Assembly (NCBI RefSeq): GCF_000147075.1
Contig: NC_014484.1
Coordinates: 2,373,501-2,437,500, forward strand
Reading direction: 5' to 3'
Source: Spirochaeta thermophila DSM 6192
GTDB taxonomy: Bacteria > Spirochaetota > Spirochaetia > Winmispirales > Winmispiraceae
DNA length: 64,000 nucleotides
How positions within the stretch are numbered: the first letter of the stretch is position 1; the number at the start of each line of letters is the position of its first letter. Below are positions 49,156 to 57,287 of this stretch, one piece after another. Position numbers and translations under genes: made by a program. The notes beneath the pieces are model-generated. The model was not told where the DNA came from. It was given only the letters and a program-made list of their open reading frames with translations, and searched no databases.

Positions 49156-51675
49156 ATGTCGGAGCCCACATTGCACATGAAGGCCCAGGAGGAGCGCCTC
49201 AGGAAGGCCCGGAACGCCTACCACCTCGGAGACATCGAGACCGCCTCGAAGCTGGTCCACGAACTCCTCCATGAGGTACCCCTGAGCAGCGGAGTCCACC
49301 TCCTCTCCGGCATGATCGCCCTCCGACAGGATCGCAACGAAGAGGCGAAGGAGGCCTTCACGAAGGCGCTCGAGCTGGGTGGGGAAGAGGCGGAGGCCCT
49401 CAACAATCTTGGCGTCATCTACCGCAAGGAAGGCGACCATCGCAAGGCGATCGAGTATTTCAGAAAGGCCCTCGCCGCGGACCCCGACAGACCGGACATC
49501 CTCTACAACCTCGCCAACGCCTGCAAGGACGCGGGCCTCTTCGAAGAAGCGGAGGCAGCCTATCGGAAGGCCCTCGAACACGATCCCCATCTGGTCTCGG
49601 CTTACAACAATCTCGCCACCCTCTATCAACAGAGAGGGGCCATCGACAAGGCCGTCGCCGTCCTCGAGAAGGGGCTCACGGCAGATCCCGATCATCCCAC
49701 GCTCCTCTACAACCTTGGCGTCCTCTATCAGAGAGAAGGTCGATACGAAGAGGCCCGTGCATCCTTCCACCGAGCCCTCCAGAAACGACCCGGATGGGTG
49801 GAAGCCCTCAACAACCTGGGCATCGTGGAACAATCGAGGGGGCATCACGAGGCCGCCCTCGCATGCTTCAGGGAAGCACTCACCCTCGACCCGCTCCATG
49901 CAGCGGCGGCCAACAACATGGGAAGCATCCTGGCCCTCCTCGGCCGCTACAAGGAGGCCTTCGACTGGTTCGTACAGGCACTCAGAATCCAACCGGGCTA
50001 TGAGCGCGCACTCCACAACATCCTCCACCTCCTCACCTCACAGGAGGCTTTCTTCGACGTGGAACAGGAACTCTCCCTCCTGCTCCTCGAATTCCCCGGC
50101 CTCGAGCAACTCAGAGTCTCCTATGCAGAGGCCCTCTTCCGCAAAGGAGACTACGACAGGGCCGAAGAGGAACTGCACCTCCTCGAAGAAAAGGGAGCCG
50201 ACGATCCCAGGATACCCCGTCTCCTGGGTATCATCTCCTTCCTCCACGGGAAGGAGGACCGCGCACACACCTATTTCGAGCACTACCGACGGCTCACCCA
50301 CCGGGAGGACTACCTCCTCGACCTCATCAAGACGCTCAAAGATCGCAAGGAATACCGCGCTGCCCTCACCCGCCTCAACGAATACCTCTCCTCACACCCC
50401 GATGATCGCAACGCCCGTCTCCTCCTCGGAGAGATCCATCTCGAACTAGGGAACATCGAAGAAGCCTTTCCCCTGCTGGAGAAGATGAGGGAGGAGACCC
50501 CCTCGGATCCCGACGTGCTCACCGCCTGTGCGAGACTCTACCAGCGAGCCGGACAGAGGGAACGGGCCATCGACCTCATCGACACGCTGGTGGGCATCCA
50601 GGGGAGCAGGGCGACGCCCGAGGACCTCACCGGACTCAACAGGAGCCTCGAACTCTATGAAGAAACGATCCAGTCCTTTGGGGATCACGACAGATCCACA
50701 TGGGAACACAACCTCAGGAAGCTCACCGATCTCGTTCGGTTGAGCGAGACCGAATGGGAGGTCGAGGCCTCTGAAGAGGAAGAAGCCCCCACCCTCCTCG
50801 ACTTCGAGGAAGTGGTCGTGGAGGAGGAACCCGAACCGGAAGAAGAATCCGAAGGACCCGAGGAGGAGAACATCGCTCCCTATGTACACCTCCTCGATGA
50901 GGAAGGCCCCACCCTCCTCGATCTCGCCGACACCTCAGCAGAGCCTTTCCCCGGCACGTCCCCCTCGACCGGATCCTCGAGCAGCCCCGTCCCCCCGCCT
51001 CCACCGCAGCCCCCTCTTTCCCCACCCCTGCACCCCACCCCTACCCAGGCCGTCTCCCCCACCCCCACACCCCCTCCTCCCTCCACAGCCGTCCCGCCTT
51101 CCCCACCCGTCACCCCTCCGCCACCACAGCCCCTTCCTCCGGCACCACCCACCCAGGCACCACCCGCCCAGACACCACCCACCCAGACACCACCCGCCCA
51201 GACACCGCCCACCCAGACACCACCCACCCAGGCACCACCCACCCAGACACCGCCCACCCAGACACCACCCACCCAGGCACCACCCGCCCAGGCACCACCC
51301 ACCCAGGCACCACCCACCCAGGCACCACCCACACCTCCTCCGCCCCCATACACCCCCCCCCTCGCTCCCGCCGCTCCCCCCACCCCGCCCCCGACACCCT
51401 CCGACCACGCCTCCCCCCTCCCTCCCCCCTCCACCCCGTCCCAACCGGAACCCCGCACCCCCTCCGAACCCCCACCCCCCGCTCCACCCTCCGGAGACCC
51501 CACACGCCTCTCCTCACTCATCGCCTACCTCGAGTACCTCGTCTCCTTCCTCCCCCACGACAAGAAGGTGGAGATGGAGTCGCTCTCCTACCGCACCAAG
51601 CTCTCCTGGCTCCGCCAGTCCCTCACCACCTACACGGTCTCCGACCTCTCATCCCCCATCCGCCGATCCACGTAA
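49156..51675 (+). CDS. TPR-repeat protein with Pro-rich PPTQ repeat and conserved tail
   Basis: 839 residues. Roughly ten tetratricopeptide repeats occupy residues 10-500 (e.g. AEALNNLGVIYRKEGDHRKA, PDILYNLANACKDAGLFEEA). An acidic segment follows (about 535-590), then a ~190-residue Pro/Thr/Ser/Gln-rich region with twelve 5-residue repeats PP[TA]Q[AT]. The final ~55 residues form a helical domain (LIAYLEYLVSFLPHDKKVEM). No signal peptide or membrane helix. TPRs scaffold protein complexes; the extended PPTQ arm may act as a spacer. The C-terminal domain resembles tails of FapA- or motility-type scaffolds only loosely, so I name no function. The 3' end overlaps sixA by 27 bases. Confidence 0.85.
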   Translation: MSEPTLHMKAQEERLRKARNAYHLGDIETASKLVHELLHEVPLSSGVHLLSGMIALRQDRNEEAKEAFTKALELGGEEAEALNNLGVIYRKEGDHRKAIEYFRKALAADPDRPDILYNLANACKDAGLFEEAEAAYRKALEHDPHLVSAYNNLATLYQQRGAIDKAVAVLEKGLTADPDHPTLLYNLGVLYQREGRYEEARASFHRALQKRPGWVEALNNLGIVEQSRGHHEAALACFREALTLDPLHAAAANNMGSILALLGRYKEAFDWFVQALRIQPGYERALHNILHLLTSQEAFFDVEQELSLLLLEFPGLEQLRVSYAEALFRKGDYDRAEEELHLLEEKGADDPRIPRLLGIISFLHGKEDRAHTYFEHYRRLTHREDYLLDLIKTLKDRKEYRAALTRLNEYLSSHPDDRNARLLLGEIHLELGNIEEAFPLLEKMREETPSDPDVLTACARLYQRAGQRERAIDLIDTLVGIQGSRATPEDLTGLNRSLELYEETIQSFGDHDRSTWEHNLRKLTDLVRLSETEWEVEASEEEEAPTLLDFEEVVVEEEPEPEEESEGPEEENIAPYVHLLDEEGPTLLDLADTSAEPFPGTSPSTGSSSSPVPPPPPQPPLSPPLHPTPTQAVSPTPTPPPPSTAVPPSPPVTPPPPQPLPPAPPTQAPPAQTPPTQTPPAQTPPTQTPPTQAPPTQTPPTQTPPTQAPPAQAPPTQAPPTQAPPTPPPPPYTPPLAPAAPPTPPPTPSDHASPLPPPSTPSQPEPRTPSEPPPPAPPSGDPTRLSSLIAYLEYLVSFLPHDKKVEMESLSYRTKLSWLRQSLTTYTVSDLSSPIRRST
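51145..51324 (+). repeat. Twelve tandem copies of a 15-bp coding repeat
   Basis: Units follow CCACCCRCCCAGRCA, in frame with the TPR gene, encoding PP[TA]Q[AT]. Copies differ mainly at A/G positions (ACC/GCC, ACA/GCA). Prone to copy-number change by slippage. Confidence 0.95.
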
Positions 51676-52140
51676 CCCCTCGGGCATCGCCACCCACGCC
51701 AGACGTCCCTTCCTCTTCCCGTCGCACTCCCTCCACCCCTCAACCTCACAGACCACCAACGCGCACCACGAAGTCTTGAGCACCACCTCACGCCCCACGA
51801 GGAACCTCACGCACTCCTCCATCGCCGGGTTGTGCCCTACGAGCGCCACGTATCCATACTCATCCGGAAGCCCCTGGATGAACCGGAGGTATCCCTCTCC
51901 CGAACCAGGATAGAGGGCATCCACATACTCCACCTCCCGCCCGGGGAACAGCAACCTCGCCGTCTCCGCTGCCCGAGGCGCACTCGATGCGTACACCCGC
52001 TCCACCGGCTCCTCCGCAAGCAACGTGGCAACCCGGGCCGCATCCTGAACCCCCCGGTCCTCGAGCACCCGCTCCCGATCGTCCACCCCGGGACGGGCCT
52101 TCTCGGCCTTCGCGTGTCTGCAGAGCAGTATCCTCTTCAT
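51649..52140 (-). CDS. sixA: SixA-like histidine phosphatase
   Basis: 163 residues. The phosphohistidine-accepting motif LLCRHAKAE (R-H-x) is at the N-terminus. VYASSAPRAAETARLLF carries the second Arg, LYPGSGEGYL the acid region, and VALVGHNPAMEECVRFL the second His. The length and single compact domain match SixA, which removes phosphate from His of phosphotransfer domains; other small phosphoglycerate-mutase-like phosphatases remain possible. ATG overlaps the thyX stop. Its final 27 bases are antisense to the TPR gene. Confidence 0.8.
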   Translation of the reverse strand: MKRILLCRHAKAEKARPGVDDRERVLEDRGVQDAARVATLLAEEPVERVYASSAPRAAETARLLFPGREVEYVDALYPGSGEGYLRFIQGLPDEYGYVALVGHNPAMEECVRFLVGREVVLKTSWCALVVCEVEGWRECDGKRKGRLAWVAMPEGLRGSADGG

Positions 52141-52982
52141 ACCTGCCTCCCTTCACGCAATTTCACCTTGAACCGCTCCCATTCCTTCCCCGAAAACCCC
52201 TCCGGCGGTTCCTCGGGAAGCTCCATCCGGGAGGAGAGGAACCGCCACTCCTTCGCAGAGAAGCGCACCGCACCCCTCACGTGCTCCTCGAACGAAGCCA
52301 CCGCGAGCGGACACACCCTGCGCACGATCTCCAGGATCACCTTCGCGTACTCCCTGATCTCGTACTGGGCGTGCGGATCGAGCCTCAACCAGAGGAAACG
52401 GAACAGGTTGTGGAGATCCATCTGCCAGTACCACTCCGTGTAGAGACTCAAGGGGAGGTTGATCCGCGCCAGCTCCCGTGCCACCCCTCGTTCGAGCAAT
52501 CCCTCGTATCTCCTGTAGGCATCCTCCTGAAACGCGGCCATCTCCTTGCGGATCTCTTCCGCCACCTCGGGAGGAAACGGAGCCTCCTCCCTCCCCTGCT
52601 TGTTGCTCGCGCTTTGAGGAGCAAGCACCTCAGGCGACGGTACGTAGAACTCCTCCTGGAGCACGCTGTACCGACCCGAGATCTCGTTGATCCGGGCGGT
52701 CCTGTGGCGCACCCACTGTCGGGCCACGAATATGGGCATCTTCGCATGGAACGTGAACACCACCTGCTCGAACGGAGAGGTATGCTCGTTCCTCAGGAGA
52801 TAGTCGATGAGCGCCTTGTCCTCCCTGTACGACTTGGTCCCCTTCCCGTAGGAGACCCGCGCCGCCTGGACGATCCGCTCGTCGCTCCCCATGTAGTCCA
52901 CCAGTCGTACGAACCCCCTGTCCAGCACGGGAAACGGCTTGTCGAGGATCTCCTCGGCCTCAGGTACCACACAGTGTGCCAT
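52137..52982 (-). CDS. thyX: Flavin-dependent thymidylate synthase
   Basis: 281 residues from ATG 52982, chosen because GGAGGG lies 5 nt upstream; an ATG four codons earlier overlaps that site. The ThyX motif RQWVRHRTARINEISGRYS is present with RHR at its core, together with EHTSPFEQVVFTFHAKMPIF (dUMP/FAD contacts). The C-terminal NLFRFLWLRLDPHAQYEIRE is also conserved. It converts dUMP to dTMP using FADH2 and methylene-THF without consuming reduced folate as ThyA does, fitting an anaerobe. It sits between capA and sixA on the same strand. Confidence 0.97.
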   Translation of the reverse strand: MAHCVVPEAEEILDKPFPVLDRGFVRLVDYMGSDERIVQAARVSYGKGTKSYREDKALIDYLLRNEHTSPFEQVVFTFHAKMPIFVARQWVRHRTARINEISGRYSVLQEEFYVPSPEVLAPQSASNKQGREEAPFPPEVAEEIRKEMAAFQEDAYRRYEGLLERGVARELARINLPLSLYTEWYWQMDLHNLFRFLWLRLDPHAQYEIREYAKVILEIVRRVCPLAVASFEEHVRGAVRFSAKEWRFLSSRMELPEEPPEGFSGKEWERFKVKLREGRQV

Positions 52983-53017
52983 ACGTCCCTCCATGATAGT
53001 CGCTGTGGTGTCTCACC

Positions 53018-54196
53018 TTATCGAAAAGCCCCACTCGAGGGAAGACTTCCTCCCCGTACGGGATCGAGCCCCCATCCCACCACCCACGCCCGGAACATCC
53101 GGTATCGCCTCCTGAAGTACTCCTCCCAGGGGGGATCCACCTCCACCCTCCCGGTGAGCACGGAAAAGGCCCTCACCACATACACACCCCTCCTCTCCCC
53201 CTCCTTCCTCACCACATTCACCACCGGAACCACCTGCCCCGGCACCATCACGACCCGCTCCCCCTCTTTGCGGATCCGCACCTGGAAGAGTACCGACTCA
53301 CCGGTGTAGGCCCGCTCCTCCTCCCAGTCGGAAGGCCCCAGCCGCCAGGTCTGACCGGAGACGAAGTTCCCCAACGAGTAGAGGACGAGGGCCCGCCGCC
53401 CCTCCGGCGTGCGGATCCATTCCCACGGCTGGAGTACGTGCGGGTGGTGGGACCACACCACATCCACCCCACGCGACACCGCCTCACGGAAGAAGGCCCG
53501 CTTCACCTCGAGCGGGACCCGACGGTACTCCTCGCCCCCATGCACCGAGAGCACGAAGAAATCGTACTGCGGGGTCACCCGGGAGAGGAAGTCGAGGAAG
53601 GCCCGCCTGCGCCCCTCGTGGGGGAAGTACACCAAGTTCACGAGCCCGCTGCCCTCGATCTCGTTCATGAACTCCGAGACCGCCAGGAACCCGATCCGTA
53701 CCCCCTTCACCTCCATCCGGGTTACGGTGAAGCGATCCTCCCTCCGGGTGACCGCACCATTGTAGTGGATCCCATACCGCGACGAGAGGCGCGCCATCTC
53801 CTTCAACGTACTCCTCACCCCCGCCTCCCCCTGATCGCACGTGTGATTGTTTGCGAGAGAGAAGACGTCGAACCCCGCCCGCACCGCCGCCTCCACGTAG
53901 GCAGGGTCCACCGAAAACCGGGGGAAGCTGGAAGGAGGGGCCGATCCCCTCACCACGGTCTCCAGATTCACGAACGAGAGATCGTCCCGCCGGAGGAGGG
54001 GGGCCACGTCCTCATAGATGGCATCGTAGTCCTCCATCCGGTAGTTCACGTTGTGTGCCATGAGGTCCCCGGCGAAGGTGAGCAACACCCATCCCCCCTC
54101 GCTCGAATGGACGGACGTCGGGACGGACCGGGAGGACTCCTCGCCCCCCCACAGGGGTCCGAGGAGGAGCACTCCCAAAAGGAGGAGAGGGATCAT
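53018..54196 (-). CDS. CapA-family (PGA_cap) metallophosphoesterase-like secreted protein
   Basis: 392 residues from ATG 54196; tandem ATGs ten codons upstream are an alternative. Signal peptide IPLLLLGVLLLGPLWGG. The CapA domain is recognised from LLTFAGDLMAH (metal ligands), FVNLETVV, FDVFSLANNHTCDQG, DFFVLSVHGGEEYRR and DVVWSHHPHVLQPWEWI. This is the PgsA/CapA fold, involved in poly-gamma-glutamate anchoring in Bacillus but widespread and often of unknown role. No capB or capC is nearby, so capsule synthesis is not implied. A -10-like CATACT ends 7 nt before ATG 54196, and no Shine-Dalgarno is present. Confidence 0.85.
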   Translation of the reverse strand: MIPLLLLGVLLLGPLWGGEESSRSVPTSVHSSEGGWVLLTFAGDLMAHNVNYRMEDYDAIYEDVAPLLRRDDLSFVNLETVVRGSAPPSSFPRFSVDPAYVEAAVRAGFDVFSLANNHTCDQGEAGVRSTLKEMARLSSRYGIHYNGAVTRREDRFTVTRMEVKGVRIGFLAVSEFMNEIEGSGLVNLVYFPHEGRRRAFLDFLSRVTPQYDFFVLSVHGGEEYRRVPLEVKRAFFREAVSRGVDVVWSHHPHVLQPWEWIRTPEGRRALVLYSLGNFVSGQTWRLGPSDWEEERAYTGESVLFQVRIRKEGERVVMVPGQVVPVVNVVRKEGERRGVYVVRAFSVLTGRVEVDPPWEEYFRRRYRMFRAWVVGWGLDPVRGGSLPSSGAFR

Positions 54197-54203
54197 ACGA
54201 GTA

Positions 54204-54233
54204 AGTATGCACCACCCCCGCATCATCTGTCCA
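54204..54233 (-). promoter_or_regulatory. Putative capA promoter, possibly leaderless
   Basis: Minus strand: TGGACA (54228-54233), 18-nt spacer, CATACT (54204-54209), then 7 nt to ATG 54196. Confidence 0.38.
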
Positions 54234-54240
54234 CAGAAGC

Positions 54241-54270
54241 TTGCCCCCGAGGGCCCTGCGGGAGTATCCT
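54241..54270 (+). promoter_or_regulatory. Putative promoter of the M23 peptidase gene, possibly leaderless
   Basis: TTGCCC (54241-54246), 18-nt spacer, TATCCT (54265-54270), then 8 nt to ATG 54279. A second TATAAT overlaps the ATG itself. No Shine-Dalgarno. Confidence 0.35.
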
Positions 54271-54278
54271 CTTATATA

Positions 54279-55424
54279 ATGAAACCCCTCCTCGCATTCC
54301 TCCTCCTCTGTTCCTCCCTCCTCGCGGCAGAGGACTTCCTCATCGTCCAGTTCACCCAGCGGGACGACGGACTCATCGTGGTGGAGGCCCGCAACCCTCT
54401 CCCCATCCCGGGGACCTTCGTCCTCTCGGAGCTCAGCGGCGGGAGCATGGACGGCGACATCCCCTTCACCGCGGTCCTCGGCCCAGGGGATGGCCCCCTC
54501 CCCATCCTCACGATACAACCCGAGGAAGGCCGCCGCGTGAGGATCAGGTGGAAGACCCTTCCGGGAGACATACGCGCCGTACACCCCGACGAGAACCACC
54601 TCTACCTCTTTCCCTTCGCCCACGGAACGAAGCACCGTGTGGACCAGGCCTTCCACGGCGCCTTCACCCACCGCGGCGAGAACGAGTATGCGGTCGACTT
54701 CGCCATGGATGAAGGCACACCGGTCTACGCAGCACGGGGAGGCGTGACGGCCTACGTGAAGGAGGACTCCTCTGTGGGAGGCACCTCGGCCTCCTATGGG
54801 GACGACGCAAACTACATCCTCATCTACCACGAGGACGGCACCTTCGGGAACTACGTCCACCTCAGGAAGGACGGTGCGCTCGTGGAACCGGGCGACCGGG
54901 TCGAGGCCGGCCAGCTCATAGGCTACAGCGGCAACACCGGTCAGAGCTCGGGTCCCCACCTCCACTTCGACGTGCGCATACCCACCACAGAAGGGCTCAC
55001 CTCCATACCCATCAGGTTCCTCAATTACGACGGAACCGCCGTGATCCCCGAGGAAGGCTCGTACTACTATGCCTTCCACCCCGGCGGCCCTGCCTTCCCC
55101 GTGGTCCTGGGAAGGCTCCTCAGCAACGAGGACTTCAAGGACCACGAGGCTCCCGTGGAACCCGTGGAGAGAATCGTCTTCCGCACCGAGCAGATCGACG
55201 ACACCGTGGTGGTGTACGTGGGCAACGGATTCGACCGACCGGCACGGGTGGAGGTGGAGCTCGTGCTCTCGGGCATGGAGGCCACCACCCCAAGGAAGCT
55301 CAGCATCACCATCCCCCCACGCACCGAGCGCTTCCTCACCCTCCTGCGTCCCCTCCCCTCGGCCCGCACCTTCCGCTACGGCTACCGCTACACGTACGCA
55401 TTCACCGGGCAGGAGGACTCATGA
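54279..55424 (+). CDS. M23 (LytM-type) metallopeptidase, secreted
   Basis: 381 residues from ATG 54279. Signal peptide KPLLAFLLLCSSLLAAED. The first ~100 residues are a beta domain of unknown role. The LytM core follows: AFHGAFTHRGENEYAVDFAM (HxxxxxxxD zinc ligands), GTPVYAARGGVTAYV, and SSGPHLHFDVR with the catalytic HxH. Active-site residues are intact, so peptidoglycan endopeptidase activity is likely. A C-terminal beta domain (about 285-375) may direct localisation. It is divergent from capA and overlaps the convergent MATE gene by 6 bases. Confidence 0.9.
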   Translation: MKPLLAFLLLCSSLLAAEDFLIVQFTQRDDGLIVVEARNPLPIPGTFVLSELSGGSMDGDIPFTAVLGPGDGPLPILTIQPEEGRRVRIRWKTLPGDIRAVHPDENHLYLFPFAHGTKHRVDQAFHGAFTHRGENEYAVDFAMDEGTPVYAARGGVTAYVKEDSSVGGTSASYGDDANYILIYHEDGTFGNYVHLRKDGALVEPGDRVEAGQLIGYSGNTGQSSGPHLHFDVRIPTTEGLTSIPIRFLNYDGTAVIPEEGSYYYAFHPGGPAFPVVLGRLLSNEDFKDHEAPVEPVERIVFRTEQIDDTVVVYVGNGFDRPARVEVELVLSGMEATTPRKLSITIPPRTERFLTLLRPLPSARTFRYGYRYTYAFTGQEDS

Positions 55425-56843
55425 GGAGACCCCCTCCGGAGAGATGAGGACCTCCCCGGCAGGCACCCCCCGCACCATCCGTATCCACTTCGCCCTTCGT
55501 ATCCTCACCACACCGGCGAGAGCCTTCACCACCTCCTCCAGCTGCACCAGAGAGAGCACCACGGGGAAGGGAAGACCGGCGAGGAGCCCCGAACACACCG
55601 CGATGGGCACCCCCACTCCCCACACCCCGCCGAGTTCGAGGAGCATCCCGAAGAAGGTGTCGCCCCCGCTGCGGAAGATCCCCACCGTGGCGTGCCAGTT
55701 GAAGATCTTCCAGGGCATCGCCACCCCCACCACCACCAGCGAAGCGCGGAGGAACTCCTTTGCGAGCGGGGATATCCTGAAGAAGGAGGGGAAGAAGAAG
55801 GATCCAGCGATCAGGAAGAGCCCCGAGAGCGCACCCAGGAGCACCGCCCAGAGGGAGAAACTCACCGCATACTCCTGCGCCCTCCGGACCCGCCCCTTCC
55901 CCAGGACGTTCCCTATCATGATGCTGCATGCATTGCTCGTCCCCACGAAGACCACCACCGCGAAGTTGAAGAGCGTGTTGGCGAGGGTATAGGCCGCCAC
56001 CGCCTCGGTGCTCACCCGGGCGAAGACCGCCTGGTAGGCCGAAACACCCAGTGCCCACCCCACCTCGCTGCCCACCACGGGCAGGGCCCTCTCGAGGTAG
56101 TCTCGCACCTCCCTCCCCGAGAAGGAGAGGAGGCTGCGGAGCCCGGCGGCGAGCACGGTACGCCGGAGGTATACCGCGATCAGGACATACCCCGCCTCGA
56201 AGATGCGGGCGATCACGGTCGCGATCGCCGCCCCTTCCACGCCGAGCCTGGGGAAAGGCCCGGGACCGAAGATGAGGAGATAGTTCCCCACGGTATTCAT
56301 CACCAGGGCGATGGTGGAGGCCCGGAAGGGAAGCGCCACCTCCCCTGTGGACCGCAACACGATACCGTAGAGGAAGGAGAAGGCGGTGAAGGGATACGAG
56401 ATCCAGATCCACCTGAAATAGGAAAGCCCCAGGGCGATCACCTCACCGTCGTCGGTGAAGACCCTGAGGATCAAGGAGGGGAAGAGGAGGGCCACGATCG
56501 AAAAGACCGCCCCGATGAAGAGAGCGAAGATCAGGGCGATACCGGCGAACCGGCGAACCCCCTCCGCATCACCCTTACCCCACAACTGCGCGGTGAAGAT
56601 CGCGGCACCCGATCCTATCGCGAAGACGAAGAGGAAGAAGACGAAGTACCACTGGTTGGCGAGGGCCACACCCGCCACTTCCTCGGTACCGAGCTGGCCG
56701 ATCATGAACGTATCGACCATGTTGAGCACCGAGAAGAGGAGGTTCTGGACGGCGATGGGAAAGGCGAGCATCCACACCCTCCTCATGAAGAAGGGGTGAG
56801 GACTGAGCCGTTTCAGTACTCCACGTGCTGCTCTCCACTTCAT
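55419..56843 (-). CDS. MATE-family multidrug/Na+ antiporter
   Basis: 474 residues from ATG 56843 (an upstream ATG would add six). Twelve hydrophobic helices in two similar halves. The N-terminal half has MLAFPIAVQNLLFSVLNMVD, then TFMIGQLGTEEVAGVALANQ, the conserved MATE helix 1-2 layout. The second half repeats it: RALPVVGSEVGWALGVSAYQ, then FARVSTEAVAAYTLANTLFN. It exports cationic drugs or dyes using Na+ or H+. A -10-like TATGGT lies 8 nt before the ATG. Its end overlaps the M23 gene. Confidence 0.93.
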   Translation of the reverse strand: MKWRAARGVLKRLSPHPFFMRRVWMLAFPIAVQNLLFSVLNMVDTFMIGQLGTEEVAGVALANQWYFVFFLFVFAIGSGAAIFTAQLWGKGDAEGVRRFAGIALIFALFIGAVFSIVALLFPSLILRVFTDDGEVIALGLSYFRWIWISYPFTAFSFLYGIVLRSTGEVALPFRASTIALVMNTVGNYLLIFGPGPFPRLGVEGAAIATVIARIFEAGYVLIAVYLRRTVLAAGLRSLLSFSGREVRDYLERALPVVGSEVGWALGVSAYQAVFARVSTEAVAAYTLANTLFNFAVVVFVGTSNACSIMIGNVLGKGRVRRAQEYAVSFSLWAVLLGALSGLFLIAGSFFFPSFFRISPLAKEFLRASLVVVGVAMPWKIFNWHATVGIFRSGGDTFFGMLLELGGVWGVGVPIAVCSGLLAGLPFPVVLSLVQLEEVVKALAGVVRIRRAKWIRMVRGVPAGEVLISPEGVSS

Positions 56844-56851
56844 ATCCGCGT

Positions 56852-56880
56852 ACCATAGCATGGAACGGGTTTCCTGCCGA
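56852..56880 (-). promoter_or_regulatory. Putative promoter of the MATE gene, possibly leaderless
   Basis: Minus strand: TCGGCA (56875-56880), 17-nt spacer, TATGGT (56852-56857), then 8 nt to ATG 56843. Confidence 0.35.
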
Positions 56881-56959
56881 CCACCTTGCCACCTCCATGA
56901 GTATCATAGTAATGTAAACGATACAGCGTAGAGGTCCCATCACAGCGAGGGGGTGCGAC

Positions 56960-57283
56960 ATGAAGATGAACGAGATAGAGAAGATGGAACGGGAGTTGCG
57001 GCGGGCCCAGAAGAAACAAGAGAGTCTCGCCCGAAAGCAGCAGAAGAAGAAGGGGAATGTGGTGGGAGAGTACATCAAACGACTCGCCTCGCTCTTCTTC
57101 TACGATGAGGAGATGATCTACAACATTCCGAACAATCCGGACATCTTCGCCTGTATCGAGGAGATGAAGCAGGAGCTCCCCAGGGAGGAATGGGAGACCG
57201 TCATCCGAAAGGCCGTCAAGAGCACGGGCGTGAAAGAAAAGGAGATCGCCTACACCCAACTCAAGACCTATCTGGAGAGCTGA
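56960..57283 (+). CDS. Small cytosolic protein of unknown function
   Basis: 107 residues, start supported by GAGGGGGTG upstream. The N-terminal ~32 residues are a highly basic/acidic coiled-coil-like helix (EIEKMERELRRAQKKQESLA). A compact helical domain follows (EYIKRLASLFFYDEEMIYNI, DIFACIEEMKQELPREEWET, VKSTGVKEKEIAYTQLKTYL). I do not recognise a family; it could bind nucleic acid or ribosome by charge. It ends 4 bases before the convergent ppk stop. Confidence 0.68.
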   Translation: MKMNEIEKMERELRRAQKKQESLARKQQKKKGNVVGEYIKRLASLFFYDEEMIYNIPNNPDIFACIEEMKQELPREEWETVIRKAVKSTGVKEKEIAYTQLKTYLES

Positions 57284-57287
57284 TCTC

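Noticed and set aside
51145-51324. Possible CRISPR array
   Set aside because: Repeats are 15 bp, contiguous with no spacers, and in frame within the TPR gene.
53018-54196. Poly-gamma-glutamate capsule locus
   Set aside because: Only a CapA-like gene is present. The neighbours are thyX, sixA and an M23 peptidase, with no capB or capC.
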